The translations under genes and the position numbers were made by a program. From assembly GCF_025398195.1 (NCBI RefSeq), contig NZ_JAODNV010000016.1, forward strand, positions 45,779 through 109,778: 64,000 nt of DNA, given 5' to 3'. Of the stretch, positions 54,675-62,757 are shown one piece after another. Every line of letters begins with the position of its first letter. Within the stretch, counting starts at the first letter, position 1. The notes under the pieces are model-generated. The model did not search any database. It saw only the letters and a program-made list of their open reading frames with translations, and was not told the DNA's origin. Source of the DNA: Chelativorans petroleitrophicus. Its GTDB lineage: Bacteria > Pseudomonadota > Alphaproteobacteria > Rhizobiales > Rhizobiaceae.

Positions 54675-55889
54675 TTGGCAACTGATGTTGACATGACTGC
54701 TGAACCGGCGGACAGGCTCATCGCCCAGGATGCGGAGCTGTTGTCGGCACAACTCGCTTCGCTGCGCTCCCGGCTTTTCCCGCCGAGCGCGAGCAAGACA
54801 TTGCGCCCCTTCACCAGCGGAGAAGCCGCAAGGCTTATCGGCGTAAGCGATGGCTATCTGCGGCAACTTTCAATCTCGGGCGAGGGACCGACTCCGGAAA
54901 CGGGAGCCGGGGGGCGCAGGCTCTACACGCTGGCCGATGTCAATGCGCTGCGCGCCTATCTCGCCTCCCAGGGAGGTCCCAAAGCCAGACAGTATGTGAA
55001 GTGGCGGCAGCCCGGAGAGCACCTGCAGGTGATCGCCATCACCAATTTCAAGGGCGGTTCCGGCAAAACGACCACGTCCGCGCATCTGGCGCAGTATTTC
55101 GCGCTTCAGGGCTACCGCACGCTGGCGATTGACCTTGACCCGCAAGCGTCCATGTCGGCGCTGTTCGGCTATCAGCCGGAGCTCGATCTCACCGGCAACG
55201 ACACGCTTTACGGCGCGATCCGCTACGACGAGGAGCGCGTGCCGCTCTCGCAGGTGATCCGCAAGACCTATTTCGACGGGCTCGACATCGTTCCCGGCAA
55301 TCTCGAGCTTCAGGAGTTCGAGCACACGACACCACAGCATCTTGCGCGCCGCGCGGAAGGTTCAACCGACGATCTGTTCTTCACGCGCGTGCAGCAGGCC
55401 ATCGCTTCGGTGGAGGCCAACTACGACGTGGTGGTGATCGACTGCCCGCCGCAGCTTGGCTATCTCACCCTCAGCGCGCTGTGCGCGGCCACGTCCGTGA
55501 TCGTCACCGTTCACCCGCAGATGCTTGACGTGGCGTCCATGAGCCAGTTCCTGTTCATGACGTCCGACCTTCTGGCGGTCGTGCGCGAGGCGGGCGGAAC
55601 GCTCAATTTCGATTTCCTGCGCTATCTCATCACTCGCTATGAGCCCAATGACGGCCCGCAGGCCCAGATCGCGGGCTTCCTGCGCACGCAGTTTGGCGAC
55701 CGCGTGCTGATTTCGCCGATGCTGAAATCGACCGCGATTTCCGATGCCGGGCTTTCTAAGCAGACGCTTTACGAGGTGGGCCGGGAGAATTTTCACCGCG
55801 CCACTTACGACCGCGCGTTCGAATCGCTGAACGCGGTGAACTCCGAAATCGAATCCCTGATCCTCAAATCGTGGGGACGGACGACATGA
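54675..55889 (+). CDS. repA: Plasmid partitioning protein RepA (ParA family ATPase)
   Basis: This partition ATPase has 404 residues: an N-terminal winged helix (TSGEAARLIGVSDGYLRQLSISGEGPTP, about 48-75) for autorepression, a deviant Walker A KGGSGKTTT (126-134) and Walker B VVVIDCPPQLGYL. With RepB and parS it segregates the replicon and represses the operon. The start is either the TTG at 54675 (AGGTGA upstream) or the ATG at 54693. Confidence 0.95.
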   Translation: MATDVDMTAEPADRLIAQDAELLSAQLASLRSRLFPPSASKTLRPFTSGEAARLIGVSDGYLRQLSISGEGPTPETGAGGRRLYTLADVNALRAYLASQGGPKARQYVKWRQPGEHLQVIAITNFKGGSGKTTTSAHLAQYFALQGYRTLAIDLDPQASMSALFGYQPELDLTGNDTLYGAIRYDEERVPLSQVIRKTYFDGLDIVPGNLELQEFEHTTPQHLARRAEGSTDDLFFTRVQQAIASVEANYDVVVIDCPPQLGYLTLSALCAATSVIVTVHPQMLDVASMSQFLFMTSDLLAVVREAGGTLNFDFLRYLITRYEPNDGPQAQIAGFLRTQFGDRVLISPMLKSTAISDAGLSKQTLYEVGRENFHRATYDRAFESLNAVNSEIESLILKSWGRTT

Positions 55890-55899
55890 AGAAGAAGCT

Positions 55900-55915
55900 G
55901 TTGACAGCTGTCAAC
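55900..55915. promoter_or_regulatory. parS2 between repA and repB
   Basis: This is a second perfect copy of GTTGACAGCTGTCAAC, 10 bp after the repA stop and 1.5 kb from parS1. Its position in the repA-repB gap is known from several repABC replicons. Confidence 0.88.
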
Positions 55916-56031
55916 TTCGCGCCGAACACCTGGTATTGCAAGGCTTCGCGTCGGCCGTCCCGAAATTTCGCAGGCAAATTTTATCCCCGGCTTCCGGTTC
56001 TGAAGCATCCTTGCCGGCAAGGAGGCGTTCC

Positions 56032-57102
56032 ATGAACACACGCAAGGACAGATTACGCTCGCTCTTTGCCGGAAACACGCCTGACGGGGCAGGGGAGGGG
56101 ACTGGCGCCAACCTGCCATCCGCGCCCGCTTTGCCTGAAGCGTCGGCGCGGCGCAGCCCATCCACGGCGGTGAAAGCCATGGGGCTTTCCCTCGGAAATC
56201 TTTCCGTGGAGGCGCAGGAAGCGCGGCGCCTGCGCGAGATGCTTGCCGCTGGCGAAACGGTTGTCGAGCTCGATGCGACGAAATTGGAGCGCTCGCCCTA
56301 CGTCGACCGCCTGAGCGAGGGCGCGCAGAATGACGAGGATTTCGCCACGCTTCTCGAAAGCATGCGTGAGCATGGCCAGCAGGTGCCGGTTCTGGTGCGG
56401 CCTCACCCCGATGCGGAGAAGGCCGCGCGCGGAATTTATCAGATCGCCTATGGGCACCGCCGCGTGCAGGCGGCGAGGGAGCTCGGTATCCCCGTCAAGG
56501 CGGTGGTGCGGGAGCTGACGGACACCGATCTTGTGCTGGCGCAGGGCAAGGAAAATGCCGAGCGCCGGTCTTTGAGCTTCATCGAGCGCGCATTCTTCGC
56601 CAAGTCGCTGATCGATCATGGCTTCGACCGGGCAACCGCGCAGGCCGCGCTTGCTGTGCATAAGTCGGAAATGTCGCGTCTCCTGCAGGTGGCCGAAACG
56701 GTGCCGCTCAAGGTGGTACGCGCTATTGGACCCGCGCCCAAGGCGGGGCGGCCGCGCTGGCTTGCGCTCGGCGCGCTTCTTGAGAACGACGTCGCAGGCT
56801 TTGCCGAGATGGAAATGGCGTCCGATGCGTTCCGCCAGGCCGACAGCGATGCACGCTTCCAACGCCTGTTCAAGCGGCTGGAAGCCTCCGCCAAGCCGAG
56901 GGGCATCATAAAGGGCAAGGCCGCGCAATCCATCAAGGCGAACGGCAAGCCCATTGCCGAGCTCACCAGGGCTGGCAACGCGGCGCGGCTGACGATTCCG
57001 GACAGCGCGGGCAGCGGGTTTGCGGACTATCTCGCGAGCCGCCTGCCCGAGATCTACAGGGATTTTGAGCAGCAAAAGGGAGGTGAAGCTGGAGAAGCAT
57101 GA
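56032..57102 (+). CDS. repB: Plasmid partitioning protein RepB (ParB family)
   Basis: This centromere-binding protein of 356 residues starts at an ATG with AAGGAGG upstream (an in-frame start at 55936 is less likely). It begins MNTRKDRLRSLFAG, which is typical of RepB. The ParB/sulfiredoxin-like region holds LLESMREHGQQVPVLVRPHP, YQIAYGHRRVQAAREL and QGKENAERRSLSFIERA, followed by a helix-turn-helix (FDRATAQAALAVHKSEMSRLL). It binds the two parS sites and stimulates RepA. Confidence 0.95.
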   Translation: MNTRKDRLRSLFAGNTPDGAGEGTGANLPSAPALPEASARRSPSTAVKAMGLSLGNLSVEAQEARRLREMLAAGETVVELDATKLERSPYVDRLSEGAQNDEDFATLLESMREHGQQVPVLVRPHPDAEKAARGIYQIAYGHRRVQAARELGIPVKAVVRELTDTDLVLAQGKENAERRSLSFIERAFFAKSLIDHGFDRATAQAALAVHKSEMSRLLQVAETVPLKVVRAIGPAPKAGRPRWLALGALLENDVAGFAEMEMASDAFRQADSDARFQRLFKRLEASAKPRGIIKGKAAQSIKANGKPIAELTRAGNAARLTIPDSAGSGFADYLASRLPEIYRDFEQQKGGEAGEA

Positions 57103-57167
57103 CTTATCGGGCGGCGTCCTCGCCCGCAAACGGCAATGAGAGAGAGGTAGGAACCAGAGGAAAGGCA

Positions 57168-57251
57168 AGAAAAAAGGCCCCCAGAACGCAGTCCCGGAAG
57201 GCCCTTTCGATGTAGCGATCTGAAAGAATCACTTCCGAGTCGTCATGTCAA
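57168..57251 (-). ncRNA. Antisense ctRNA controlling repC (with promoter and terminator)
   Basis: On the minus strand, TTGACA (57251-57246) is followed after 16-17 bases by ATTCTT/TTCTTT (57229-57223). About 10 bases on, a short transcript would run into a hairpin with AAAGGGCC and GGGGGCC arms, then TTTTTT near 57170. The position between repB and repC, opposite strand and size (about 50 nt) match the counter-transcribed RNAs that limit RepC translation in repABC replicons. The limits given include the promoter. Confidence 0.75.
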
Positions 57252-57305
57252 GGCGCGGATGCGTTCCGGCCGCAAATTTCTTCGCCTCCAAACGAGGTTT
57301 GAAGC

Positions 57306-58613
57306 ATGACGGAACGTTTTGCAACGACGCCATTCGGCGGCGGCAGGATAAGTGCGTCCAGTTTTTTGCGGCGCGAAAAGATCGATCAAAGGCGCAGGAG
57401 CCTCAGCCAAGAGAGGAGAGGCGGCAACGACACCGGCGCTGCCGACAAGTGGCAGCTCCTGCGCGCGCTGACCGAGGCACGCGCGGCTTTCAACCTGTCG
57501 GACCGCACCATCTGCGTGCTGGAGGCTCTGCTGAGCTTCCATCCGGAGACGGAGCTAAACGGCTCCGCGCCGATCATCGTGTTTCCCTCCAATGCGGAGC
57601 TTTCGCTGCGCACGCGCGGCATGGCGGATGCCACGCTCAGGCGGCACCTCGCTGCTCTGGTAGAAGCAGGGCTGATCCTGCGCCGCGACAGCCCGAACGG
57701 CAAACGCTATGCATGCCGGGATGAGAACGGCGAGATCGAAGCGGCTTTCGGCTTTGATCTTTCGCCGCTGGCGCTGATGGCTGCTCAAATTTACGCGGCA
57801 GCAGAGGAGGCGAGGGCCCATGTCCGGCAATGCCACGCGCTGCGTACGGAGATTACCATCCATCAGCGCGATACGGGCAAGATCATCGAGGCCGCGATCG
57901 CGGAAAAGCGTGAGGGCGACTGGGAGAGGTTCTCCGAGCGTTTTCAGCCACTCGCGCGGCGCCCCAGCCGGCAGGCTTCCCTGGAGATGCTGAAGACACG
58001 CAGAGATGATCTCGTCCGCCTTCGCGCCGAGGTCGAAACTGCCTATCTCAATGCGCTTGCGGAACAGGAATTGAGCGCCAATGATGTCGATTCTGAGCGG
58101 CACTATCAGAATCAAAACCCAGATTCCTGTTTAGAATTTAACATCGAACAAGAAATGAAGCCGTGTGGCGGCACCCGGACTGCCAACACCGAGACGCCAG
58201 AAGCGGATGGCAGGCAGGGCAGGGGGGTGCAGGATCGCAGCAGACAAATGGCTTCGCCTTGCGCGTCCTATGCGAAAGCGGAGCATGTACCGCTCAGCTA
58301 TCTCGTCAAAGCTTGCCCCACGCTCTCCAGCTATGCGAAGGATGGCATTTCGAGCTGGGTTGACGTGATGCGAACCGTAGAGCTGGTGCGCTCGATGCTC
58401 GGAATCTCGCCCGACGCCTGGCGCAAAGCGCGCGTGGCGATGGGGGATATGGCTGCAGCCTGCACGATCGCCGCCATTCTGGAGCGTGCTGAAAAAATCC
58501 GCTCTCCAGGCGGTTATCTGCGGGTGCTGACGGCTCGGGCAGAACTGGGCAAGTTTTCCATCCAGCCGATGCTCGCGGCTCTTGAGGCCCGGGCGCGTAA
58601 ATCACCCGGCTGA
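57306..58613 (+). CDS. repC: Replication initiation protein RepC
   Basis: This initiator has 435 residues and is specific to repABC replicons. The N-terminal part (ADKWQLLRALTEARAAFNLSDRTICVLEALLSFHPE, SNAELSLRTRGMADATLRRHLAALVEAGLILRRDSPNGKRY) is the DNA-binding winged-helix region. The C-terminal half (about 335-435, LVRSMLGISPDAWRKARVAMGDMAAACTIAAI) is the conserved RepC tail. Its leader is covered by the antisense RNA. The origin is expected inside the gene. Confidence 0.95.
   Translation: MTERFATTPFGGGRISASSFLRREKIDQRRRSLSQERRGGNDTGAADKWQLLRALTEARAAFNLSDRTICVLEALLSFHPETELNGSAPIIVFPSNAELSLRTRGMADATLRRHLAALVEAGLILRRDSPNGKRYACRDENGEIEAAFGFDLSPLALMAAQIYAAAEEARAHVRQCHALRTEITIHQRDTGKIIEAAIAEKREGDWERFSERFQPLARRPSRQASLEMLKTRRDDLVRLRAEVETAYLNALAEQELSANDVDSERHYQNQNPDSCLEFNIEQEMKPCGGTRTANTETPEADGRQGRGVQDRSRQMASPCASYAKAEHVPLSYLVKACPTLSSYAKDGISSWVDVMRTVELVRSMLGISPDAWRKARVAMGDMAAACTIAAILERAEKIRSPGGYLRVLTARAELGKFSIQPMLAALEARARKSPG
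58090..58160. other. Probable oriV: AT-rich segment inside repC
   Basis: A run with strikingly high A+T lies in the middle of repC, coding for a poorly conserved linker (residues about 262-285). In studied repABC replicons the origin is an AT-rich stretch inside repC at about this place. Confidence 0.55.
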
Positions 58614-58908
58614 TGGGAAGTGGCCAGGAGAGTAAGACCGGGAAACCCCCATGTCGATCCCGGACCACATCAGCGCACGTCATGAGGATCTGGAAGTGCT
58701 GTTTTGCAGGGCTGATTGCGTTCGACCGGCAGGCGTCCCCCATCTCGATCCGGTTGCCGCGGCGACGACGGCAGGCTCTCACAGCATGCGCGGAGCGGGG
58801 AATTCGCAGCGCTCACCGAGGAGGAAGTCGGCCGCCACAAGGCTATCTTTCGGGAGATATTTTAGGAATCCGGCAGCAAAGGCAGCTCAAGAACCCTGCC
58901 ATCATCCG
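58614..58908. other. Intergenic region after repC
   Basis: This stretch contains a short plus-strand reading segment (EFAALTEEEVGRHKAIFREIF, then a stop near 58864) that looks like the C-terminus of an unidentified truncated gene. Nothing else was recognised. Confidence 0.35.
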
Positions 58909-59856
58909 TCACGGGCCATGCAGAGGTTGAATTCCGCTGCGGCATTCCGCTCGTCCGAATCCGGAACCGTTCTGCTGGTGGATTTCAGACAATCCACGCC
59001 GAATCGCCCGGCAAAAGCGCACCGGCGCGTCTCCGTCATCGCCGATGAGCATGAACTCGGAGATGCCCGCCTGAACGAATGCCGCAAGCGAGGCAGCGCC
59101 CGGCAGCGGGTGCGGGTCCTTGCGCCGCCGAACCGAAATTGCCTGCGAGGCCGAGCGGGAATCCAGCGGAACCTGCAGCGCGAAACGGATCTTGTCCGCG
59201 CGGCCGTAGGGTGCCGCCAGGTCTCGCACACGGGAGATCAAGCCATGGGAGATCTCCGGCGTGAGGGCGGAAAGTTCGACGACATGCGCGTGCCGCGCAG
59301 CAAGCCGGAGCGCTTCGTCCGACTGTCCGCCGATCCGGATGGGAATATCCATCCCGCTTGGGCCCTTGCAGGGCACGAAACCGTTGCGAAGGCTGTAGAA
59401 CGGGCCCTCGTGATCGAACGGCTTATCGTTAGACCAGAGACGCTTGAGAAGCGTGAGGTACTCGTCCGTGCGTTCGAGAAGAGTGGCCTGTTCGCCTGAT
59501 GCGCACGCAGCCGCGCGCCCTTCGATGCTTTCCGTCAGCATCCGCAGGGCAAGCCGGCCCTGGCAGATCCTGTCCAAAGCCGCGATCTCGCTTGCTGCCA
59601 CGGAAGGCGACAGTACGCCCGCCCAATGTGTGAGAACGATCTCCATCGCAGGAGCCAAGGCAGCTGCCGTTCCGGCCAGATCGAAGTTGCCGATCAGCCC
59701 CGACGCATCATCGATGATGATCCGGCGAAACCCGGCGAGCCGTGCCTCCATGAGGGTCGCACGTGCCGATTCCGTATTGAAGAAGAACGAATAGGTCGCC
59801 GAAGCGGGGAGGGCATCTGCGTTGAGTCCGGGGGCGAAAGTGAACTCGACCGACAT
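58909..59856 (-). CDS. LLM class flavin-dependent oxidoreductase (SsuD-like), atypical C-terminus
   Basis: This is a luciferase-family, reduced-flavin-dependent monooxygenase of 315 residues. The barrel shows FRRIIIDDASGLIGNFDLAG, IVLTHWAGVLSPSVAASEIAALDRICQGRLALRM, RTDEYLTLLKRLWSNDKPFDHEG and IGGQSDEALRLAARHAHVV, as in alkanesulfonate monooxygenases. The expected VGxPExVA segment near the end is missing, and the last 30 residues do not look like the family, so the gene may have lost its true 3' end next to repC. It is last in a minus-strand organosulfur-type operon. Confidence 0.8.
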   Translation of the reverse strand: MSVEFTFAPGLNADALPASATYSFFFNTESARATLMEARLAGFRRIIIDDASGLIGNFDLAGTAAALAPAMEIVLTHWAGVLSPSVAASEIAALDRICQGRLALRMLTESIEGRAAACASGEQATLLERTDEYLTLLKRLWSNDKPFDHEGPFYSLRNGFVPCKGPSGMDIPIRIGGQSDEALRLAARHAHVVELSALTPEISHGLISRVRDLAAPYGRADKIRFALQVPLDSRSASQAISVRRRKDPHPLPGAASLAAFVQAGISEFMLIGDDGDAPVRFCRAIRRGLSEIHQQNGSGFGRAECRSGIQPLHGP

Positions 59857-59883
59857 TGCATCTCCTCCTTGCAGCAGACAGCG

Positions 59884-60045
59884 TTAGGGCGCGATGCCCA
59901 GGACGACCGCCAGGGCAAACCCGAAGGACAGCGCGAAGACGGCAAAGCCAAACGCCGTTTCCGCGCTGGCTGGAGCAGGCATCCGGGACCGTGCGGTCTG
60001 CAGGCGAGGGCTGGTTCGTTCAGCCTTGATTTTACAATTTGGCAT
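59884..60045 (-). CDS. Small single-helix membrane protein (53 aa)
   Basis: This ORF starts at an ATG at 60045 preceded by AAGGAG and ends at 59884. The product begins MPNCKIKAERTSPRLQ and ends with a hydrophobic helix (FGFAVFALSFGFALAVVLGI, residues 32-51). It fits neatly between the SsuB-like ATPase gene (18 bp gap) and the monooxygenase gene (27 bp gap) in the same direction. I know no family for it. The ribosome site, spacing and membrane segment support a real gene. Confidence 0.65.
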   Translation of the reverse strand: MPNCKIKAERTSPRLQTARSRMPAPASAETAFGFAVFALSFGFALAVVLGIAP

Positions 60046-60062
60046 TGCTGTTCTCCTTCGCG

Positions 60063-60830
60063 TCAGTGCAGGCCGAATTCGCGCAGCAAAACCTCGCGCT
60101 GGCGCACGAAGGCGGAGGCGCTGCGGTCGCGCGGGCGGGGCAGGTCGATGTCGATCAGCTTCACCCTTCCGCCGCGCACTTGGGGCAGCACCAGCACGCG
60201 GTCGGCGAGGAAGATGGCCTCCTCTATGTCGTGCGTGACCATCACCATGGTGACGTTCTCCTCTCGCCAGATGCGGGAGAGTTCCTCCTGCATGGTGATC
60301 TTGGTCATGGCGTCGAGCGCGCCGAAGGGCTCGTCGAGGAGCAGGATCTCTGGCTGGACGGCAAGCGCCCGGGCGATGCCCACACGCTGCGCCATGCCGC
60401 CCGAAAGCTGGCGGGGATAGGCTTCGGCAAAATCGTCGAGCCCCACGAGGCTGAGATATTGCCGGGCCGTCTCGCGCGCATGGGCCTGCGGCTCTCCACG
60501 GACTTCAAGCCCAAAGGAAATGTTGCCCAGCACCGTGAGCCAGGGCAGGAGCCGCGGCTCCTGGAAGATCACGGCCCGTTCCGAGCCTACGCCGTGAACG
60601 GGCCTGCCGTCGATCAGCACCTCGCCGTCGTCGGCCGTCTCCAACCCGGCAAGGACGCGCAAGAGCGTCGTCTTGCCGGACCCGCTGGCGCCCACGATCA
60701 CCAGGCATTCGCCGGATCGGATTTCGAGCGAGAGCTGCGAGAGCACGTCGAGCCTGCGGCCGCTGATCTGGAAGGATTTGGAGAGATCGCGGATGGCGAC
60801 CTCTCCGCGGCGTGTCGCGGTGAGGTTCAT
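60063..60830 (-). CDS. ssuB: Nitrate/sulfonate/taurine-type ABC transporter ATP-binding protein
   Basis: This ATPase of 255 residues has Walker A GASGSGKTT (about 48-56), FQEPRLLPWLTV (typical for the SsuB/TauB/NrtD group), LSGGMAQRVGIARAL, LLLDEPFGALD and MVTHDIEEA. It energises the SsuA/SsuC-type importer encoded beside it. The gene name reflects the family; the substrate may be a sulfonate, sulfone or other organosulfur compound. Confidence 0.88.
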   Translation of the reverse strand: MNLTATRRGEVAIRDLSKSFQISGRRLDVLSQLSLEIRSGECLVIVGASGSGKTTLLRVLAGLETADDGEVLIDGRPVHGVGSERAVIFQEPRLLPWLTVLGNISFGLEVRGEPQAHARETARQYLSLVGLDDFAEAYPRQLSGGMAQRVGIARALAVQPEILLLDEPFGALDAMTKITMQEELSRIWREENVTMVMVTHDIEEAIFLADRVLVLPQVRGGRVKLIDIDLPRPRDRSASAFVRQREVLLREFGLH

Positions 60831-60839
60831 CGTTCACTC

Positions 60840-61835
60840 TCAGTCCGCCCGCGCCTGCTTCTCAGGCTGGAAAAGAAGGTCCGCCGCTTTGAGCCTGCCT
60901 GCAGGAATGCTCCCCTCCCGCTCGAGCACGCCAATCCAGAATGCGAGGTCGTTCTCAGTCGTAACCGCGCCGGGCCGAACGCCGAAGCCGCGCCAGTATT
61001 GCGCGATCTCGGGGTTCTCGCCGCGCTCCTCCAGGATGCGGGCCAACACCTTGCGCGCCTCGTCCGGGTTCTCGCGCGACCAGTCCGCGGCGCGGGCGGC
61101 CTGCTCGACAAAGTGGCGCGCCGCCTCCGGATGCGCCGCCACAAAGTCGCGGCGCAGCGTGACGAAGCCGCCCGCGATCTCGCCCAGAACGTCTACATCG
61201 GTAAAGATCGGACGCAGGCCACCGTTCTCCTTCGCCACCCCCTCGAAGGTGGTCTGCCAGTAGCCGAACGCGGCCACGTTCACCTGGCCGGAGCGCAGCG
61301 TCTGCTCGAGCTGGGGACCGGGGACGACGACGAGGTTCGCTGCGTTCTGCGATAGACCTTCCCGGCGCAGCGCCTCGCGGACCGTGTAGTCGAGATGGGC
61401 GCCGAGCGTGTTGACGGCGATCGTCGTACCCTCAAGATCCTTTATGCTCTGGACCGGGCTGCCCTCGAGCACATAGAACGTGCTGTTGACGGTCGCGTCG
61501 ATGCCGTTCGAAGGGTACGCGGGGACGAAATCGTTTCCGCCGGCGATGGAGTTGAGAACGGCGGGCGTGGCGGCCGAGCCGACTTCCACGCTCCCTGCGG
61601 CAAGGGCGAAGAGAGACTCCGGCCCACCACCTGCATATCCGATGTTTTCGAGCTTGACGCCCAGCCCGTCATAGTAGCCGAGCGCCTCGGCAAGCTCATG
61701 CGGGCTGACGCTGCCGTGGCTGGCGAGATAGCGAAAGGTGACATCCTCGTTCGTCTGTGCGTGGAGTGCGGCGGGCAGGCCGGAAAGGCTTACAATCGCT
61801 GCCGCAAGCCGGATGGAACGGGTGAGAAAGGCCAT
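60840..61835 (-). CDS. ssuA: SsuA-type ABC transporter substrate-binding protein
   Basis: This periplasmic binding protein has 331 residues. The signal peptide (MAFLTRSIRLAAAIVSLSGL, cleaved near LHA-QTN) is followed by an NMT1/SsuA-like fold: FALAAGSVEVGSAATPAVLNSIAGG, IKDLEGTTIAVNTLGAHLDYTVREAL, RSGQVNVAAFGYWQTTFE. It lies 9 bp upstream of the ATPase gene. Aliphatic sulfonates or related sulfur sources are likely ligands. Confidence 0.88.
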   Translation of the reverse strand: MAFLTRSIRLAAAIVSLSGLPAALHAQTNEDVTFRYLASHGSVSPHELAEALGYYDGLGVKLENIGYAGGGPESLFALAAGSVEVGSAATPAVLNSIAGGNDFVPAYPSNGIDATVNSTFYVLEGSPVQSIKDLEGTTIAVNTLGAHLDYTVREALRREGLSQNAANLVVVPGPQLEQTLRSGQVNVAAFGYWQTTFEGVAKENGGLRPIFTDVDVLGEIAGGFVTLRRDFVAAHPEAARHFVEQAARAADWSRENPDEARKVLARILEERGENPEIAQYWRGFGVRPGAVTTENDLAFWIGVLEREGSIPAGRLKAADLLFQPEKQARAD

Positions 61836-61882
61836 GGTGGTTTCCCTCTGTGTTGATCGTTCGGATTGTTGGCCTTGGCGGC

Positions 61883-62734
61883 CTAGATGCTCACCGGCTC
61901 GCTCCAGCGGCAGAGTCGCCGCTGCAGAAGAACGATGGCGGAGTTGGCGATGAGGCCGAGCGCTGCCAGGATGACGATCGCCGCGAACATCAGCGGGATC
62001 TGGAAATTGTACTGCGCGTTCATCACCTGAAAGCCGATGCCTTTGTTAGCGCCGATCATCTCCGATGCGATGAGCAGCAGGAGCGCGGTGGTCGCGCTGA
62101 GCCTCATGCCGACGAAGATCGACGGGATGGCTCCCGGCAGCACCACACGGCGGAAGATGGCGAGCCGCGAGGCGCCATAGACGCGCGCCATCTCGATGAG
62201 CTTGGGGTCGACCTCCTTCACGCCGCCGACGGTGCTGAGCAGCAGCGGGAAGATCGTCGCCCAGAAGATGACGAAGACCTTCGAGGCTTCGCCGAGACCC
62301 AGGAGCAGGATGAACACCGGATAGAGGGCGAGCGCCGACGTCTGCCGAAAAAGCTGCAGGATGGGATCTATCGCCCGCTCCACCGCAGGGATCGACCCCA
62401 TGAAGAGGCCGAGCGGGATGGCGAACACCACGGCGGCAGCGAAGGCAAGGCCGGAGCGCTGCAGGCTGATAGCAATGTCGTCTACCAGCGCACCTCCGGT
62501 AATACCCTTCCATAACGCTGACGCGATGGCGTTGAGCGGCGGAAACACCGCCGGATTCACCCAACCGTGGGTACTCGAGACCTGCCACAGGACTAGAAAG
62601 GCCGCGACCAGGCCGTAGCGCGAAAGGGCGAGGCGCGAGGCGCTGCCCATGCGGGCGAGCAGCGCCGCCGCAGGCGAGGGCTTGTCCCTTCCGACGGCAA
62701 AGGAAACGGATCGGCCGATGTTCTGAAGAGTCAT
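61883..62734 (-). CDS. ssuC: SsuC-type ABC transporter permease
   Basis: This six-helix permease has about 283 residues from the ATG at 62734, which follows AGAGGAG (the frame is open for 21 more codons upstream). The EAA-like loop is EMARVYGASRLAIFRRVVLPGAIPSIF and the helices follow the TauC/SsuC pattern. It sits between the upstream monooxygenase and the binding-protein gene in one operon. Confidence 0.9.
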   Translation of the reverse strand: MTLQNIGRSVSFAVGRDKPSPAAALLARMGSASRLALSRYGLVAAFLVLWQVSSTHGWVNPAVFPPLNAIASALWKGITGGALVDDIAISLQRSGLAFAAAVVFAIPLGLFMGSIPAVERAIDPILQLFRQTSALALYPVFILLLGLGEASKVFVIFWATIFPLLLSTVGGVKEVDPKLIEMARVYGASRLAIFRRVVLPGAIPSIFVGMRLSATTALLLLIASEMIGANKGIGFQVMNAQYNFQIPLMFAAIVILAALGLIANSAIVLLQRRLCRWSEPVSI

Positions 62735-62757
62735 TGCCGGTCTCCTCTGTTGCAGGG

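Noticed and set aside
55886..56030. Small ORF starting MKKKLLTAVNF between repA and repB
   Set aside because: Its first codons are the parS2 palindrome, and it lacks a ribosome site and protein-like content.
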